Assembly (NCBI RefSeq): GCF_040371945.1
Contig: NZ_BAABWS010000001.1
Span: 1,550,001-1,614,000, forward strand
Direction: 5' to 3'
DNA length: 64,000 bases
Origin: Litorivita sp040371945
Lineage (GTDB): Bacteria; Pseudomonadota; Alphaproteobacteria; Rhodobacterales; Rhodobacteraceae
Of this stretch, positions 34,553 through 43,614 are shown one piece after another. Position 1 is the stretch's first letter; every line of letters starts with the position of its first letter. Both the position numbers and the translations under genes were made by a program. The notes beneath the pieces were generated by a model that saw only the letters and a program-made list of their open reading frames with translations, did no database searches and was not told the origin of the DNA.

Positions 34553-35711
34553 ACCCCTTCATGCTGTCCCAAAAGTTCTTCACGGATGAGAAGAAGCTTT
34601 TGCTCTCGGGGTTGTTGTCTTCGGACAGGTCCTCGAACTCGCGCAGGATTTCCTTTTGTCGGCTGGTCAGGTTCACCGGCGTCTCGACGGCCAGTTCGAT
34701 AAACATATCGCCCGCTCCGCCACCGCGCAGCGCCGGCATGCCCTTGCTACGCAGGCGCATTTGACGGCCCGATTGGCTGCCTGACGGGATTTTCACGCGG
34801 CTGCGACCGCCATCGATGGTCGGCACTTCGATATCACCGCCCAAGGCGGCAGTCGCCATCGACACCGGCACGCGGCAAAACAGATTGCTCGCCTCGCGCT
34901 CGAAAATCGCATGGGGCTCGACCTCGATAAAGATATACAGATCGCCCGCAGGCCCGCCCCGCATCCCCGCCTCGCCTTCGCCCGACAGACGAATGCGCGT
35001 GCCGGTTTCCACCCCCGCAGGGATGTTGACGGCCAAGGAGCGGTCTTTGTGCACGCGGCCATTGCCACCGCAGGATTTACAGGGGTTTTTGATGATCTGA
35101 CCAAGGCCAGAGCAGGTCGGGCAGGTGCGCTCGACGGTGAAAAACCCTTGCTGTGCGCGCACTTTCCCCATGCCCGAACAGGTCGGACAGGTCGCAGGCT
35201 CCGCGCCGCCCTCGGCGCCCGAACCGTCGCAGCCATCACAAGCCACCGAAGTGGGTACATTGATGGTTTTTTGCAGACCCGAGAAGGCCTCTTCCAAGCT
35301 CACCCGTAGGTTATAGCGCAGGTCCGATCCGCGCGCCGCGCGGCTGCGTCCGCCGCCCGCGCCCGCACCGCCGCGTTGGCCCATGAAATCGCCAAACAGA
35401 TCGTCAAAGACATCCGAAAACGCCGAGGCGAAATCGCCCTGCTGTCCGGGATGGCCGCCGCGCGGGCCGCCGCCGCCCATACCGCCCTCGAAAGCCGCAT
35501 GGCCGTAACGGTCATAAGCCGCCTTTTTGTCGCCGTCCTTGAGCACTTCATAGGCCTCATTTGCCTCTTTGAATTTGGTTTCGGCATCTGGATTGTCGGC
35601 GTTGCGATCGGGATGAAATTCCTTCGCTTTGCTGCGATAGGCCTTTTTGATCTCGTCTGCCGAAGCACCCTTTTGGATGCCAAGCACATCGTAATAGTCA
35701 CGTTTTGCCAT
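34551..35711 (-). CDS. dnaJ: Chaperone DnaJ
   Basis: Hsp40 co-chaperone of DnaK. The J domain carries HPD (EFHPDRNADNP) near residue 34; a Gly/Phe-like region rich in GGG follows; the zinc domain has four CxxCxGxG motifs (CDGCDGSG, CPTCSGMG, CPTCSGLG, CKSCGGNG); the C-terminal substrate domain has VNIPAGVETGTRIRLSGEGE. 386 residues, normal for type I DnaJ. It lies 77 bases downstream of dnaK on the same strand. Confidence 0.98.
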   Translation of the reverse strand: MAKRDYYDVLGIQKGASADEIKKAYRSKAKEFHPDRNADNPDAETKFKEANEAYEVLKDGDKKAAYDRYGHAAFEGGMGGGGPRGGHPGQQGDFASAFSDVFDDLFGDFMGQRGGAGAGGGRSRAARGSDLRYNLRVSLEEAFSGLQKTINVPTSVACDGCDGSGAEGGAEPATCPTCSGMGKVRAQQGFFTVERTCPTCSGLGQIIKNPCKSCGGNGRVHKDRSLAVNIPAGVETGTRIRLSGEGEAGMRGGPAGDLYIFIEVEPHAIFEREASNLFCRVPVSMATAALGGDIEVPTIDGGRSRVKIPSGSQSGRQMRLRSKGMPALRGGGAGDMFIELAVETPVNLTSRQKEILREFEDLSEDNNPESKSFFSSVKNFWDSMKG

Positions 35712-35788
35712 TGGGTTCCCCCTTCATGGAACGTCAGGGGCCGGCGCGGCGCGTTGCCGGCCGGCCCCTGTTTCGTTCCGATTGGCGC

Positions 35789-37705
35789 TTACGAGCGCTT
35801 GTCGTCGCCGAGGTCTTCGAAGTCGGCGTCCACGATATCGTCGTCGCCCGCTCCGGCCCCCTCGTCGGCGGCCATCGGCTCGTCATTGCCTTCGTCTTGG
35901 CTCGCCTTATAGATCGCCTCGCCCAGCTTCATGGCCGCTTCGGTCACGTTCTGGATGCCCGATTTGATCTTCTCGGCATTCTCGGTCTCAAGCTCGTCCT
36001 TGAGCGCGGCGATGGCCAATTCGATGGCCTCGATCGTGGTCGGGTCCACCTTGTCCGAATGCTCTTCCATCGATTTTTCGGTCGAATGGATGAGGCTTTC
36101 GGCTTGGTTCTTGGCCTCGACCAATTCCTTGCGCTCTTTGTCCGCTTCGGCGTTGGCTTCGGCATCCTTGACCATGTTCTCGATATCCTCGTCGGACAGA
36201 CCGCCGGAGGCTTGGATCGTGATCTTTTGCTCTTTGCCCGTGCCCTTGTCGAGCGCGCCCACCGACACGATGCCGTTGGCATCAATGTCGAAGGTCACTT
36301 CGATTTGCGGCATGCCGCGCGGGGCGGGCGGGATGTTTTCGAGGTTGAACTGACCGAGGATCTTGTTGTCCGCCGCCATTTCACGTTCGCCTTGGAACAC
36401 GCGGATCGTCACCGCGTTCTGGTTGTCCTCGGCGGTCGAGAAGACCTGCGATTTCTTGGTCGGAATGGTCGTGTTGCGGTCGATCAAACGGGTGAACACG
36501 CCGCCCAAGGTTTCGATCCCGAGCGACAAAGGCGTCACGTCGAGCAAAACCACATCCTTGACGTCGCCTTGCAACACGCCCGCCTGAATGGCGGCGCCCA
36601 TGGCCACAACCTCATCAGGATTCACACCCTTATGCGGCTCCTTGCCAAAGAATTTGGTCACCTCTTCGATCACTTTGGGCATACGGGTCATCCCGCCCAC
36701 CAAAACGACCTCGTCGATGTCCGATGTGGACAGGCCCGCATCCTTCAACGCCGCTTGGCACGGTTTGATCGAGGCTTTGATCAGATCGCCCACAAGGCTT
36801 TCGAGCTTTGCGCGGGTCAGCTTCATCACAAGGTGAAGCGGCTGGCCACCATTGGGGTCCATCGAGATAAACGGCTGGTTGATCTCGGTCTGGCTCGAGG
36901 AGGACAGCTCGATCTTGGCTTTCTCGGCCGCTTCCTTGAGACGCTGCAACGCCATCTTGTCTTTGGTCAGATCGACGCCGTTTTCTTTTTTGAACTGTTC
37001 GGCGAGGTAGTTGACGATGCGCATGTCAAAGTCTTCACCGCCAAGGAAAGTATCGCCGTTGGTGGATTTCACTTCGAACAACCCGTCGTCGATCTCGAGG
37101 ATCGTCACGTCGAATGTGCCGCCGCCAAGGTCATAAACCGCGATGGTGTGGGTTTCTTCTTTGTCGAGACCGTAGGCCAAGGCCGCTGCGGTCGGCTCGT
37201 TGATGATGCGCAGCACTTCGAGACCGGCGATCTTGCCGGCGTCTTTGGTGGCCTGACGCTGTGCGTCGTTGAAATAGGCAGGCACGGTGATCACGGCTTG
37301 CGTAACATCTTCGCCAAGATAGCTCTCGGCGGTTTCTTTCATCTTGCCCAAGATGAAGGCAGAGATTTGCGAGGGAGAGTATTTCTCGCCCTTGGCCTCG
37401 ATCCATGCATCACCGTTGCCGCCATTGATGACGCTGAACGGCAGGTTCTTGAGGTCTTTGGCAAGATCCGCATCGTCAAACCGGCGACCGATCAGGCGCT
37501 TGACGCCAAACACGGTGTTGTCGGGGTTGGTCACGGCTTGGCGTTTTGCCGGTTGACCGACGAGGCGTTCGTTATCTGTGAATGCAACGATAGACGGCGT
37601 TGTGCGCGCGCCTTCGGCGTTCTCGATCACACGCGGCTGGCTGCCGTCCATGATCGCAATACAGGAGTTCGTGGTTCCGAGGTCGATACCAATTACTTTG
37701 GCCAT
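35789..37705 (-). CDS. dnaK: Molecular chaperone DnaK (Hsp70)
   Basis: 638 residues. The N-terminal ATPase begins VIGIDLGTTNSCIAIMDG; further Hsp70 signatures are VYDLGGGTFDVTILEI and VVLVGGMTRMPKVIEEV. The substrate domain and C-terminal lid follow, ending in an acidic tail (DDDIVDADFEDLGDDKR) that matches the EEVD-like DnaK end. The start at 37705 follows AAGGGA; the frame stays open upstream to 37855 but that part includes the promoter. A heat-shock promoter lies about 120 bases upstream. Confidence 0.98.
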   Translation of the reverse strand: MAKVIGIDLGTTNSCIAIMDGSQPRVIENAEGARTTPSIVAFTDNERLVGQPAKRQAVTNPDNTVFGVKRLIGRRFDDADLAKDLKNLPFSVINGGNGDAWIEAKGEKYSPSQISAFILGKMKETAESYLGEDVTQAVITVPAYFNDAQRQATKDAGKIAGLEVLRIINEPTAAALAYGLDKEETHTIAVYDLGGGTFDVTILEIDDGLFEVKSTNGDTFLGGEDFDMRIVNYLAEQFKKENGVDLTKDKMALQRLKEAAEKAKIELSSSSQTEINQPFISMDPNGGQPLHLVMKLTRAKLESLVGDLIKASIKPCQAALKDAGLSTSDIDEVVLVGGMTRMPKVIEEVTKFFGKEPHKGVNPDEVVAMGAAIQAGVLQGDVKDVVLLDVTPLSLGIETLGGVFTRLIDRNTTIPTKKSQVFSTAEDNQNAVTIRVFQGEREMAADNKILGQFNLENIPPAPRGMPQIEVTFDIDANGIVSVGALDKGTGKEQKITIQASGGLSDEDIENMVKDAEANAEADKERKELVEAKNQAESLIHSTEKSMEEHSDKVDPTTIEAIELAIAALKDELETENAEKIKSGIQNVTEAAMKLGEAIYKASQDEGNDEPMAADEGAGAGDDDIVDADFEDLGDDKRS

Positions 37706-37824
37706 TTTTAGATCCCTTCTACTTAAGGCGATGTCCCGAGACGCAAACCCGTTACGGCATCCGCGCCCCGATTTCGGTGTGTGCTGCCCGCTCCGATAGA
37801 AGATCGGTGCATCACGCTTCGCAG

Positions 37825-37856
37825 CGTATATAGGGAGGGGAATTTCGCCCTGCAAG
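37825..37856 (-). promoter_or_regulatory. RpoH (sigma-32) type heat-shock promoter of dnaK
   Basis: Minus strand: CTTG (37853-37856), 18 bases, then CCTATATACG (37825-37834). This fits the alphaproteobacterial RpoH consensus (CTTG, N17-18, CYTATNTNNG) at every defined position of the -10 element. Transcription would start near 37818, leaving a dnaK leader of about 110 bases. Confidence 0.75.
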
Positions 37857-37945
37857 CGCCGTGCCGCTAGGGTTTTCGAGATTTTGCGCTATTTTTGCAG
37901 TTAAGCTGAAAAATCGGTGAATTTGCGCCGCCAAACGGGGGTTCT

Positions 37946-38587
37946 ATGTCGCTCAACGAAGAAATCGCGCCGCGCGGGGATGCGCCCAAACCGCTGATGA
38001 TGCGGGGCTTGGAGATTTACAAATCCTTTCTGGACGCGGGGGCGCAAGAGGCGCTGCTCTCGGATCTGCGCGAGGTGGTGCGCGCCGCGCCGCTCTTCTC
38101 GCCGATGACGCCCTACGGCAAACCGATGTCGGTGCAGATGACGTCGGCGGGCAAATACGGCTGGTTCTCCGACACCCGTGGCTATCGCTATGCACCGCGC
38201 CACCCGAACGGCGCGCCTTGGCCCGACATCCCCGCAAGCGTGATGGCGGTCTGGCGCGCCGTGTCGAAAACCACCCGCGCGCCCGATTGCTGTTTGGTGA
38301 ATTTCTACGGCGAAGGCGCGCGCATGGGACTGCACCAAGACCGCGACGAGGCCGATTTTGCCTATCCGGTGGTCTCGATCTCGCTCGGCAATGAAGGACT
38401 GTTTCGCATTGGCAATGCGGCGCGGGGCGGCAAGACCGATGCGATCTGGCTGCAATCAGGCGATGTGGTGGTGATGGGCGGCGCGGCGCGGTTGACCTAT
38501 CACGGGGTGGACCGGATCAAATTCGCGCCCTCGCCGCTGATGCCCAAAGGCGGGCGGATCAATCTGACCCTCAGAGTCGTGGATTAA
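37946..38587 (+). CDS. alkB: Alpha-ketoglutarate-dependent dioxygenase AlkB
   Basis: An Fe(II)/2-oxoglutarate enzyme that oxidatively removes 1-methyladenine and 3-methylcytosine lesions from DNA. Iron ligands are in MGLHQDRDEADF (His, Asp) and YHGVDRI (His); the 2-oxoglutarate arginines are in GRINLTLRVV at the C-terminus. Other AlkB-like segments are VNFYGEGARMGLHQDRDE and PVVSISLGNEGLFRIGN. 213 residues, as expected. It is divergent from dnaK with a 240-base gap and overlaps the convergent SH3-like remnant by 17 bases. Confidence 0.95.
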   Translation: MSLNEEIAPRGDAPKPLMMRGLEIYKSFLDAGAQEALLSDLREVVRAAPLFSPMTPYGKPMSVQMTSAGKYGWFSDTRGYRYAPRHPNGAPWPDIPASVMAVWRAVSKTTRAPDCCLVNFYGEGARMGLHQDRDEADFAYPVVSISLGNEGLFRIGNAARGGKTDAIWLQSGDVVVMGGAARLTYHGVDRIKFAPSPLMPKGGRINLTLRVVD

Positions 38588-38744
38588 CGCCCAAAACCGG
38601 CGCGCCGGCGTCCGGCTGCGCACGGATATTGAGCGCATCATCCGATGCAACGCCTTGCACATTATAATAGGTAGGCAAAACCGCGTTTTGCGCCTGCGCC
38701 GCGCCCGCAATCAAAACGAATACCGCAATCGCGCAGCGGATCAC
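38571..38744 (-). pseudogene. Truncated secreted SH3-like (SH3b) protein remnant
   Basis: A 57-codon ORF from a GTG at 38744: signal peptide (RCAIAVFVLIAGAAQAQ), then LPTYYNVQGVASDDALNIRAQPDAGAPVLG, the characteristic start of bacterial SH3b domains, which breaks off after NPRL where full-length homologues have another ~40 or more residues. The stop falls inside the convergent alkB gene. Its GTG overlaps the stop of the upstream permease gene (GTGA), so it is still in position to be translated. Probably a decayed gene; a functional short secreted peptide cannot be excluded. Confidence 0.6.
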
Positions 38745-39562
38745 CGCCGCGCGCTCCACGAGGCCGAGGCGTGGCGGCGGGTGTAAAACTCGCCCATCAA
38801 ACCCACCATCAGCAAAATAACCCCGATGATCAGCGCATATTCCCATGAGCTATAGCGCGGCGAGTAGTTGATAAAGACATAGCCGCGCGCTTGGTCGATG
38901 CAATGAAACAGCGGGTTCCAATCAAACATGGCGAGCATAAAGCTGGGCAGCGTATTGGCGACAAACATCTTGCCCGAGGCAATCATATTGGCCCGCTGGT
39001 AGATGGTGGTGAAAATCCCCACAAACCCTGGCGCCCATGGCTTGATCGCCAAAAGAACCACGCCCAAAGCCACGCCAACGAACCATGCGATAAGCAACAT
39101 GCCAAAGGCCGCAATCGGTTGGTCCATCTCAAACGGCGTCACCGCGACATAGTAGATAAACAACACCACAAAGAGCGAAAGCACCTGAATATAAAGCGTG
39201 CCGAGCGCCGCCGAGAGAATCGCCACAATGGTATTCATCGGCGCATGTTTCATCATCGGAGAGGCCGGCCCCTCGGACCCGACCACCGCGCCCAATGTCT
39301 TGGAATGGGTCAGGTAAAGAAAAATCCCCGACATAATATAAAGCAAGAAATCCCCACGCAGCGCATTGCCGCGCAGGCCCAAGATCGTGAACATCACATA
39401 AAAGGCGAGAACAAAGATCGCCACCTGCAACATATTGCTCAGCAACGACACCAAGGCATTGCGATGGCTCTTGCGCACCGAGCGGACGATGGAATGATAG
39501 ACAAGCTCGCCCATCACCATTGCCGAATTTCGCGCCGTCCTGTTCTGGGATTGTTGAAACAT
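38741..39562 (-). CDS. ABC-2 type polysaccharide exporter permease (second in window)
   Basis: 273 residues with about six membrane segments (VAIFVLAFYVMFTILGL; VLSLFVVLFIYYVAVTPF; IIGVILLMVGLMGEFYTRR). Family markers are the LRGDFLLYIMSGIFLYLTHSKT loop and FNPLFHCIDQARGYVFINYSPRYSS, the latter typical of KpsM/Wzm C-terminal loops. No ATPase is adjacent; it may use the KpsT-like ATPase at 9476 or one outside the window. It stands divergent from cysQ and the glycan genes, suggesting export of that glycan. Sequence is clearly different from the permease at 6655. Confidence 0.85.
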   Translation of the reverse strand: MFQQSQNRTARNSAMVMGELVYHSIVRSVRKSHRNALVSLLSNMLQVAIFVLAFYVMFTILGLRGNALRGDFLLYIMSGIFLYLTHSKTLGAVVGSEGPASPMMKHAPMNTIVAILSAALGTLYIQVLSLFVVLFIYYVAVTPFEMDQPIAAFGMLLIAWFVGVALGVVLLAIKPWAPGFVGIFTTIYQRANMIASGKMFVANTLPSFMLAMFDWNPLFHCIDQARGYVFINYSPRYSSWEYALIIGVILLMVGLMGEFYTRRHASASWSARR

Positions 39563-39698
39563 CGCCTCACTGCTCCGCTTTGGCGGACCTTATGTCACGG
39601 AATTCTTGCCGTTCTGTTAGGCTCATACCATAAGGGGGCCCAAAAGCATTATCAACAAATCAGGCGCAGCCCGCGCCTTGCTACTCTGGAGTGTGACA

Positions 39699-40496
39699 TT
39701 GGATTACGAAAAGCTGACCATCGAAATGCGCCGCCTTGCCCTTTTGGCGGGTGACAAAATTATGGAGATTTACAACTCCGACGATTTCGACGTCAAAACC
39801 AAATCCGACGACAGCCCCGTCACCGCCGCCGATGAGGCCGCCGATGCGCTTATCTCCGCCGGTCTGCGCGCCGCTTTCCCCGATGTGATGCTGGTCACCG
39901 AAGAGCAAGCCGACACCCACGACAGCACCGGCGCGACCTTCTTGATCGTTGATCCTCTCGACGGCACCAAAGAATTCGTCCACCGCCGCGGCGATTTCAC
40001 CGTCAACATCGCCTATGTGGAAAACGGCACGCCGACGCGCGGCGTGGTCTATGCCCCCGCCAAGGACCGCATGTTCTTTACCGACAGCTCCGGCGACAGC
40101 TATGAAGAAACCGCGCCCTTCCACCCAGAAAAAGTCGGTGAATTGGTGCCGATCAAAGTCTCGGAGGCCAACAACGAGGCCCTCTTGGTCGTAGCATCAA
40201 AATCGCACCGCGATCAGGCGACCGATGATTACATCAACAAATACGCCGTCGCCGATATGAAAAGCGCCGGATCGTCGCTGAAATTCTGCCTCATCGCCAC
40301 GGGCGAGGCCGATATCTACCCGCGCGTGGGCCGCACGATGGAATGGGACACCGCCGCAGGTCATGCGGTGTTGCATGGCGCTGGCGGCAAGGTCGTGCGC
40401 TTCGACGATCATTCCCCTCTGGTCTATGGCAAAGAGGGCTACGCCAACCCGTTCTTCATCGCCTATAGCCCCAGCGTCGCGTTGAAAGACGCGTAA
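39699..40496 (+). CDS. cysQ: 3'(2'),5'-bisphosphate nucleotidase CysQ
   Basis: Removes the PAP left by sulfate reduction and by sulfotransferases. Inositol-monophosphatase fold motifs: SPVTAADEAAD, VTEEQADTHD, then the metal site FLIVDPLDGTKEFVHRRGDFTVNIAY, and the C-terminal TMEWDTAAGHAVLHGAGG. The TTG at 39699 has GGAG at seven-base spacing and is preferred to the TTG at 39678. kdsB begins at the next base after its stop. The PAP-producing sulfotransferase at 48621 in the same run gives a direct reason for its position. Confidence 0.93.
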   Translation: MDYEKLTIEMRRLALLAGDKIMEIYNSDDFDVKTKSDDSPVTAADEAADALISAGLRAAFPDVMLVTEEQADTHDSTGATFLIVDPLDGTKEFVHRRGDFTVNIAYVENGTPTRGVVYAPAKDRMFFTDSSGDSYEETAPFHPEKVGELVPIKVSEANNEALLVVASKSHRDQATDDYINKYAVADMKSAGSSLKFCLIATGEADIYPRVGRTMEWDTAAGHAVLHGAGGKVVRFDDHSPLVYGKEGYANPFFIAYSPSVALKDA

Positions 40497-41297
40497 ATGC
40501 CGGTTCTGGTCGTCATCCCCGCCCGCTACGCCTCGACGCGTTATCCTGGCAAGCCGCTGGTCGCACTGACCGGCGCGGGCGGCACCTCCAAAAGCCTAAT
40601 CCAGCGATCGTGGGAGGCGGCCAGCGCCGTCAATGGCGTGGACCGCGTGGTCGTAGCCACGGATGACGACCGCATTCGCAGCGCTGCCGAGGCCTTTGGC
40701 GCCGAGGTGGTGATGACCGCCGAGACCTGCGCCAATGGCACCGAACGTTGTGCCGAGGCCTTGGAAAACCTAGGCGGCGGTTACGACATTGTCGTCAATC
40801 TGCAAGGCGATGCGCCGCTGACCCCGCATTGGTTCGTCGAGGATTTGGTCACAGGCTTGCAAAACGACCCGATGGCCGAGGTCGCAACCCCCGTGCTGCG
40901 CTGCGACGGGCGGGCGCTCAACGGGCTTTTGGATGACCGCAAAGCGGGCCGCGTCGGCGGCACCACGGCGGTGTTCACCAAAGACCGCCACGCGCTCTAT
41001 TTCTCCAAAGAAGTCGTGCCCTTCACCTCCAAAACCTATGGCGACAGCGACGAGACGCCGGTGTTCCACCACGTCGGCGTCTATGCCTATCGCCCCTCGG
41101 CTTTGGCCGCCTATCCCAAATGGGATGCAGGCCCGCTCGAAGGCCTCGAAGGGCTTGAACAATTGCGGTTTTTGGAGCGTGGCCGCCCCGTTCTTTGCGT
41201 CGAGGTCGAAGCACGCGGACGCCAGTTTTGGGAGCTCAACAACCCCGAAGACGTGCCCCGCATTGAGGCAATGATGGCCGAGATGGATATGCAATAA
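40497..41297 (+). CDS. kdsB: CMP-KDO synthetase
   Basis: Activates KDO with CTP for LPS core or capsule. N-terminal nucleotide motif VIPARYASTRYPGKPLVAL, then VVATDDDRIRSAAEAFGAEVVMT, the QGDAPLTP motif (usually QGDEPL), and FHHVGVYAYRPSALAAY with GLEQLRFLERG. 266 residues. ATG directly follows the cysQ stop and its own stop overlaps the next ATG (TAATG), so the three genes are translationally coupled. kdsD on the minus strand at 53364 supplies an earlier pathway step. Confidence 0.92.
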   Translation: MPVLVVIPARYASTRYPGKPLVALTGAGGTSKSLIQRSWEAASAVNGVDRVVVATDDDRIRSAAEAFGAEVVMTAETCANGTERCAEALENLGGGYDIVVNLQGDAPLTPHWFVEDLVTGLQNDPMAEVATPVLRCDGRALNGLLDDRKAGRVGGTTAVFTKDRHALYFSKEVVPFTSKTYGDSDETPVFHHVGVYAYRPSALAAYPKWDAGPLEGLEGLEQLRFLERGRPVLCVEVEARGRQFWELNNPEDVPRIEAMMAEMDMQ

Positions 41298-42550
41298 TGA
41301 CCGCTGCGGAAGCCCCCCTTACGGTTTCCGTCGTCATCGTCAGCCGCGCGCGCGCAGATGCGCTGCGCCTGTGCCTTACCGCTGTGTCGCGGCTGATCTA
41401 TCCCGCGTTTGAGGTCATCCTTGTCGCCGACCCCGAAGGCGTGGCGGCTGCGGATGATCTGGGCCTTACTTCCGAGATTAAGACCGTCGCCTTTGACGAG
41501 GCCAATATCTGCGCCGCGCGCAACCTTGGCATCGCCGAAGCGGCGGGCGACATCGTGGCGTTTATCGACGATGACGCGGTGCCCGAACCGCTTTGGCTTA
41601 CCCATCTCACCGCGCCCTTTGGCGACCCCGAGGTCATGGCGGTCGGCGGCTATGTCTTGGGGCGCAACGGGATCAGCTTTCAATGGAAAGCCCGCAGCAT
41701 CGACCGCGCCGCCCGCAGCAAAGACATCACCCTGCCCGACGAAACCCGCGCCGCCGTTCTACACCCCACACCCGAGCGCGCGATCAAGACCGAAGGCACC
41801 AATATGGCGGTGCGGCGCGATCTTCTGGCGCAAATGGGCGGGTTTGATCCGGCCTTTCGCTTTTATCTCGACGAAAGCGATCTCAACCTGCGACTGGCCG
41901 CCCAAGGTCACGCGACCGCCATCGCGCCCTTGGCCCAAGTCCACCACGGCTATGCCGCCTCAAGCCGCCGCCACGCCAACCGCGCGCCCCGCGATCTGAG
42001 CCAGATCGGCGCGAGCCTCGCGGTGTATTTGCGCAAACATTGCCCCGAATCGCAGCGCGCGGCGCGGCTGGCCGAGGAACGCATGGCGCAAAATGCGCGA
42101 CTATCCGCCTGTCTGATCGACGGGCGTCTGGAGCCGCGCGACATCCGCCGGTTGCGCCGCAGCTTGGACGCAGGAATGGCCGAGGGGCAAAGCCGCCCCA
42201 TTGCGCCTTTGCCCGCGATCGGACCCGCGCCGCGCGGGCTCAAAGCCTTCAGCAGCCGCGCCACCGGATCACACCGCGCCCTCGCCGGCCGCCTATATCG
42301 CGCCAAGGCTTTGAAAAATATCGCGAAAACAACCACCAAAGAAGGCAACACCGTCACCCTCTACCTGTTTTCGGCCACGGCGCTTTTCCACCATATCCGC
42401 TTTACGTCCGAGGGCTATTGGCTCCACACAGGGGGAATTTTCGGGCGCAGCCTGCGCAGCGGCCCCTTGTTCAAGCTCTACCGCCTCATGGCACGGGCCA
42501 AAATCGAAGCCTCCCGCGTCAGCCGGACCAGAGGCGACGCACAATTTTGA
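41297..42550 (+). CDS. Family 2 glycosyltransferase
   Basis: 417 residues with GT-A motifs: SVVIVSRARADALRLCL, a nucleotide-sugar strand ILVADPEG, AARNLGIAEAAGDIVAFIDDDAVPEP (the DxD-type metal site), TNMAVRRDLL and the acceptor-region DESDLNLRLAAQG. The C-terminal ~150 residues are basic and helical with a possible amphipathic attachment site but no clear membrane helix. Donor and acceptor unknown. Coupled to kdsB by a one-base overlap. Confidence 0.85.
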   Translation: MTAAEAPLTVSVVIVSRARADALRLCLTAVSRLIYPAFEVILVADPEGVAAADDLGLTSEIKTVAFDEANICAARNLGIAEAAGDIVAFIDDDAVPEPLWLTHLTAPFGDPEVMAVGGYVLGRNGISFQWKARSIDRAARSKDITLPDETRAAVLHPTPERAIKTEGTNMAVRRDLLAQMGGFDPAFRFYLDESDLNLRLAAQGHATAIAPLAQVHHGYAASSRRHANRAPRDLSQIGASLAVYLRKHCPESQRAARLAEERMAQNARLSACLIDGRLEPRDIRRLRRSLDAGMAEGQSRPIAPLPAIGPAPRGLKAFSSRATGSHRALAGRLYRAKALKNIAKTTTKEGNTVTLYLFSATALFHHIRFTSEGYWLHTGGIFGRSLRSGPLFKLYRLMARAKIEASRVSRTRGDAQF

Positions 42551-42686
42551 TGAATATTTAGCACATCGCCCAATTTCTGAACGCAGCTCGCCATAGTTTC
42601 AGACGATTGTCATGGGACGGAAACAAGCAAGATGTTATGCTAACCTAGATCGCCTAAGGCGAACGAAAATAAATTTTCAGGAGTGA

Positions 42687-43580
42687 ATGATGCGCAAAAA
42701 GGTAACCAAGGCAATTTTTCCGGTCGCAGGTTTGGGAACACGTTTTCTTCCCGCCACGAAATCGGTGCCGAAGGAAATCATGACGCTGGTAGACCGCCCG
42801 TTGATTCAATACGCGATTGACGAAGCCCGCGAAGCAGGGATCAAAGAATTTATCTTTGTGACTTCGCGCGGCAAAGGAGCCCTCGAAGACTATTTCGACC
42901 ATTCGCCCACGCTTGAAGCCGACCTGCGCCGCAAGGGCAAGGACGAGCTTTTGGAGATTCTCAAGGCCACCAATATGGACAGCGGCGCCATCGCCTATAT
43001 CCGCCAGCACAAGGCGCTTGGCCTTGGCCATGCGGTTTGGTGCGCCCGTCGTTTGATCGCCAATGAGCCTTTTGCCGTGATCTTGCCCGATGACGTGATC
43101 GCCGCCGAAAAACCCTGCCTCAAGCAGATGGTCGAAGCCTATGAGGAAACCCAAGGCAACATCGTCGCCGCGATGGAAGTGCCCAAAGAAAAGGCCTCCG
43201 CCTACGGGATTTTGGACGTCAAAGAGGACATGGGATCGCTGGTTTCGGTCAAAGGCATGGTCGAAAAACCCAAAGCGGGCGAAGAGCCGTCGAACCTTGC
43301 CGTGATCGGCCGTTACATTCTGACCCCGAAAATCTTGCAAAACCTGAACCAGAAGAAATCCGGTGCCGGCGGCGAGATCCAGTTGACCGACGCCATCGCC
43401 GAGGAAATCGCCAATGGCGATGTTTACGGCTACCGCTTCCGTGGTCAGCGCTTCGATTGCGGCTCCAAAGCGGGCTTCTTGCAAGCCACCGTTTCCTTCG
43501 CCCTTGCACGGGACGAATTGCGCGACGAGCTTACACAGTTCCTTGAAGAGATCGTTCATGTTAACAAAGCCGCGCAATAA
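42687..43580 (+). CDS. galU: UTP-glucose-1-phosphate uridylyltransferase
   Basis: Makes UDP-glucose. The N-terminal signature FPVAGLGTRFLPATKSVPKEIMTLVDRPLIQYAIDEA is essentially the family consensus; further blocks are GLGHAVWCARRLI with VILPDDVI, VEKPKAGEEPSNLAVIGRYIL and EIQLTDAIAEEI. 297 residues. AGGAG lies before the ATG. A 136-base gap separates it from the GT2 gene, so it may have its own promoter. galE follows after 34 bases. Confidence 0.97.
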   Translation: MMRKKVTKAIFPVAGLGTRFLPATKSVPKEIMTLVDRPLIQYAIDEAREAGIKEFIFVTSRGKGALEDYFDHSPTLEADLRRKGKDELLEILKATNMDSGAIAYIRQHKALGLGHAVWCARRLIANEPFAVILPDDVIAAEKPCLKQMVEAYEETQGNIVAAMEVPKEKASAYGILDVKEDMGSLVSVKGMVEKPKAGEEPSNLAVIGRYILTPKILQNLNQKKSGAGGEIQLTDAIAEEIANGDVYGYRFRGQRFDCGSKAGFLQATVSFALARDELRDELTQFLEEIVHVNKAAQ

Positions 43581-43594
43581 GCGGCTGAGTTAAC
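43560..43594 (+). repeat. Extended inverted repeat between galU and galE
   Basis: GTTAAC-AA-AGCCGC, a seven-base loop, then GCGGCT-GA-GTTAAC: two 14-base arms with one two-base mismatch, spanning the galU stop codon at 43578-43580. There is no T-run, so it is not a classical terminator; it could moderate galE expression or protect the galU message. Confidence 0.65.
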
Positions 43595-43614
43595 GACACG
43601 AAAAGGGACATCCA

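Noticed and set aside
42551..42686. tRNA gene or terminator in the gap before galU
   Set aside because: Only a five-base-pair hairpin (TCGCC/GGCGA) without T-run; no cloverleaf or conserved T-loop seen.
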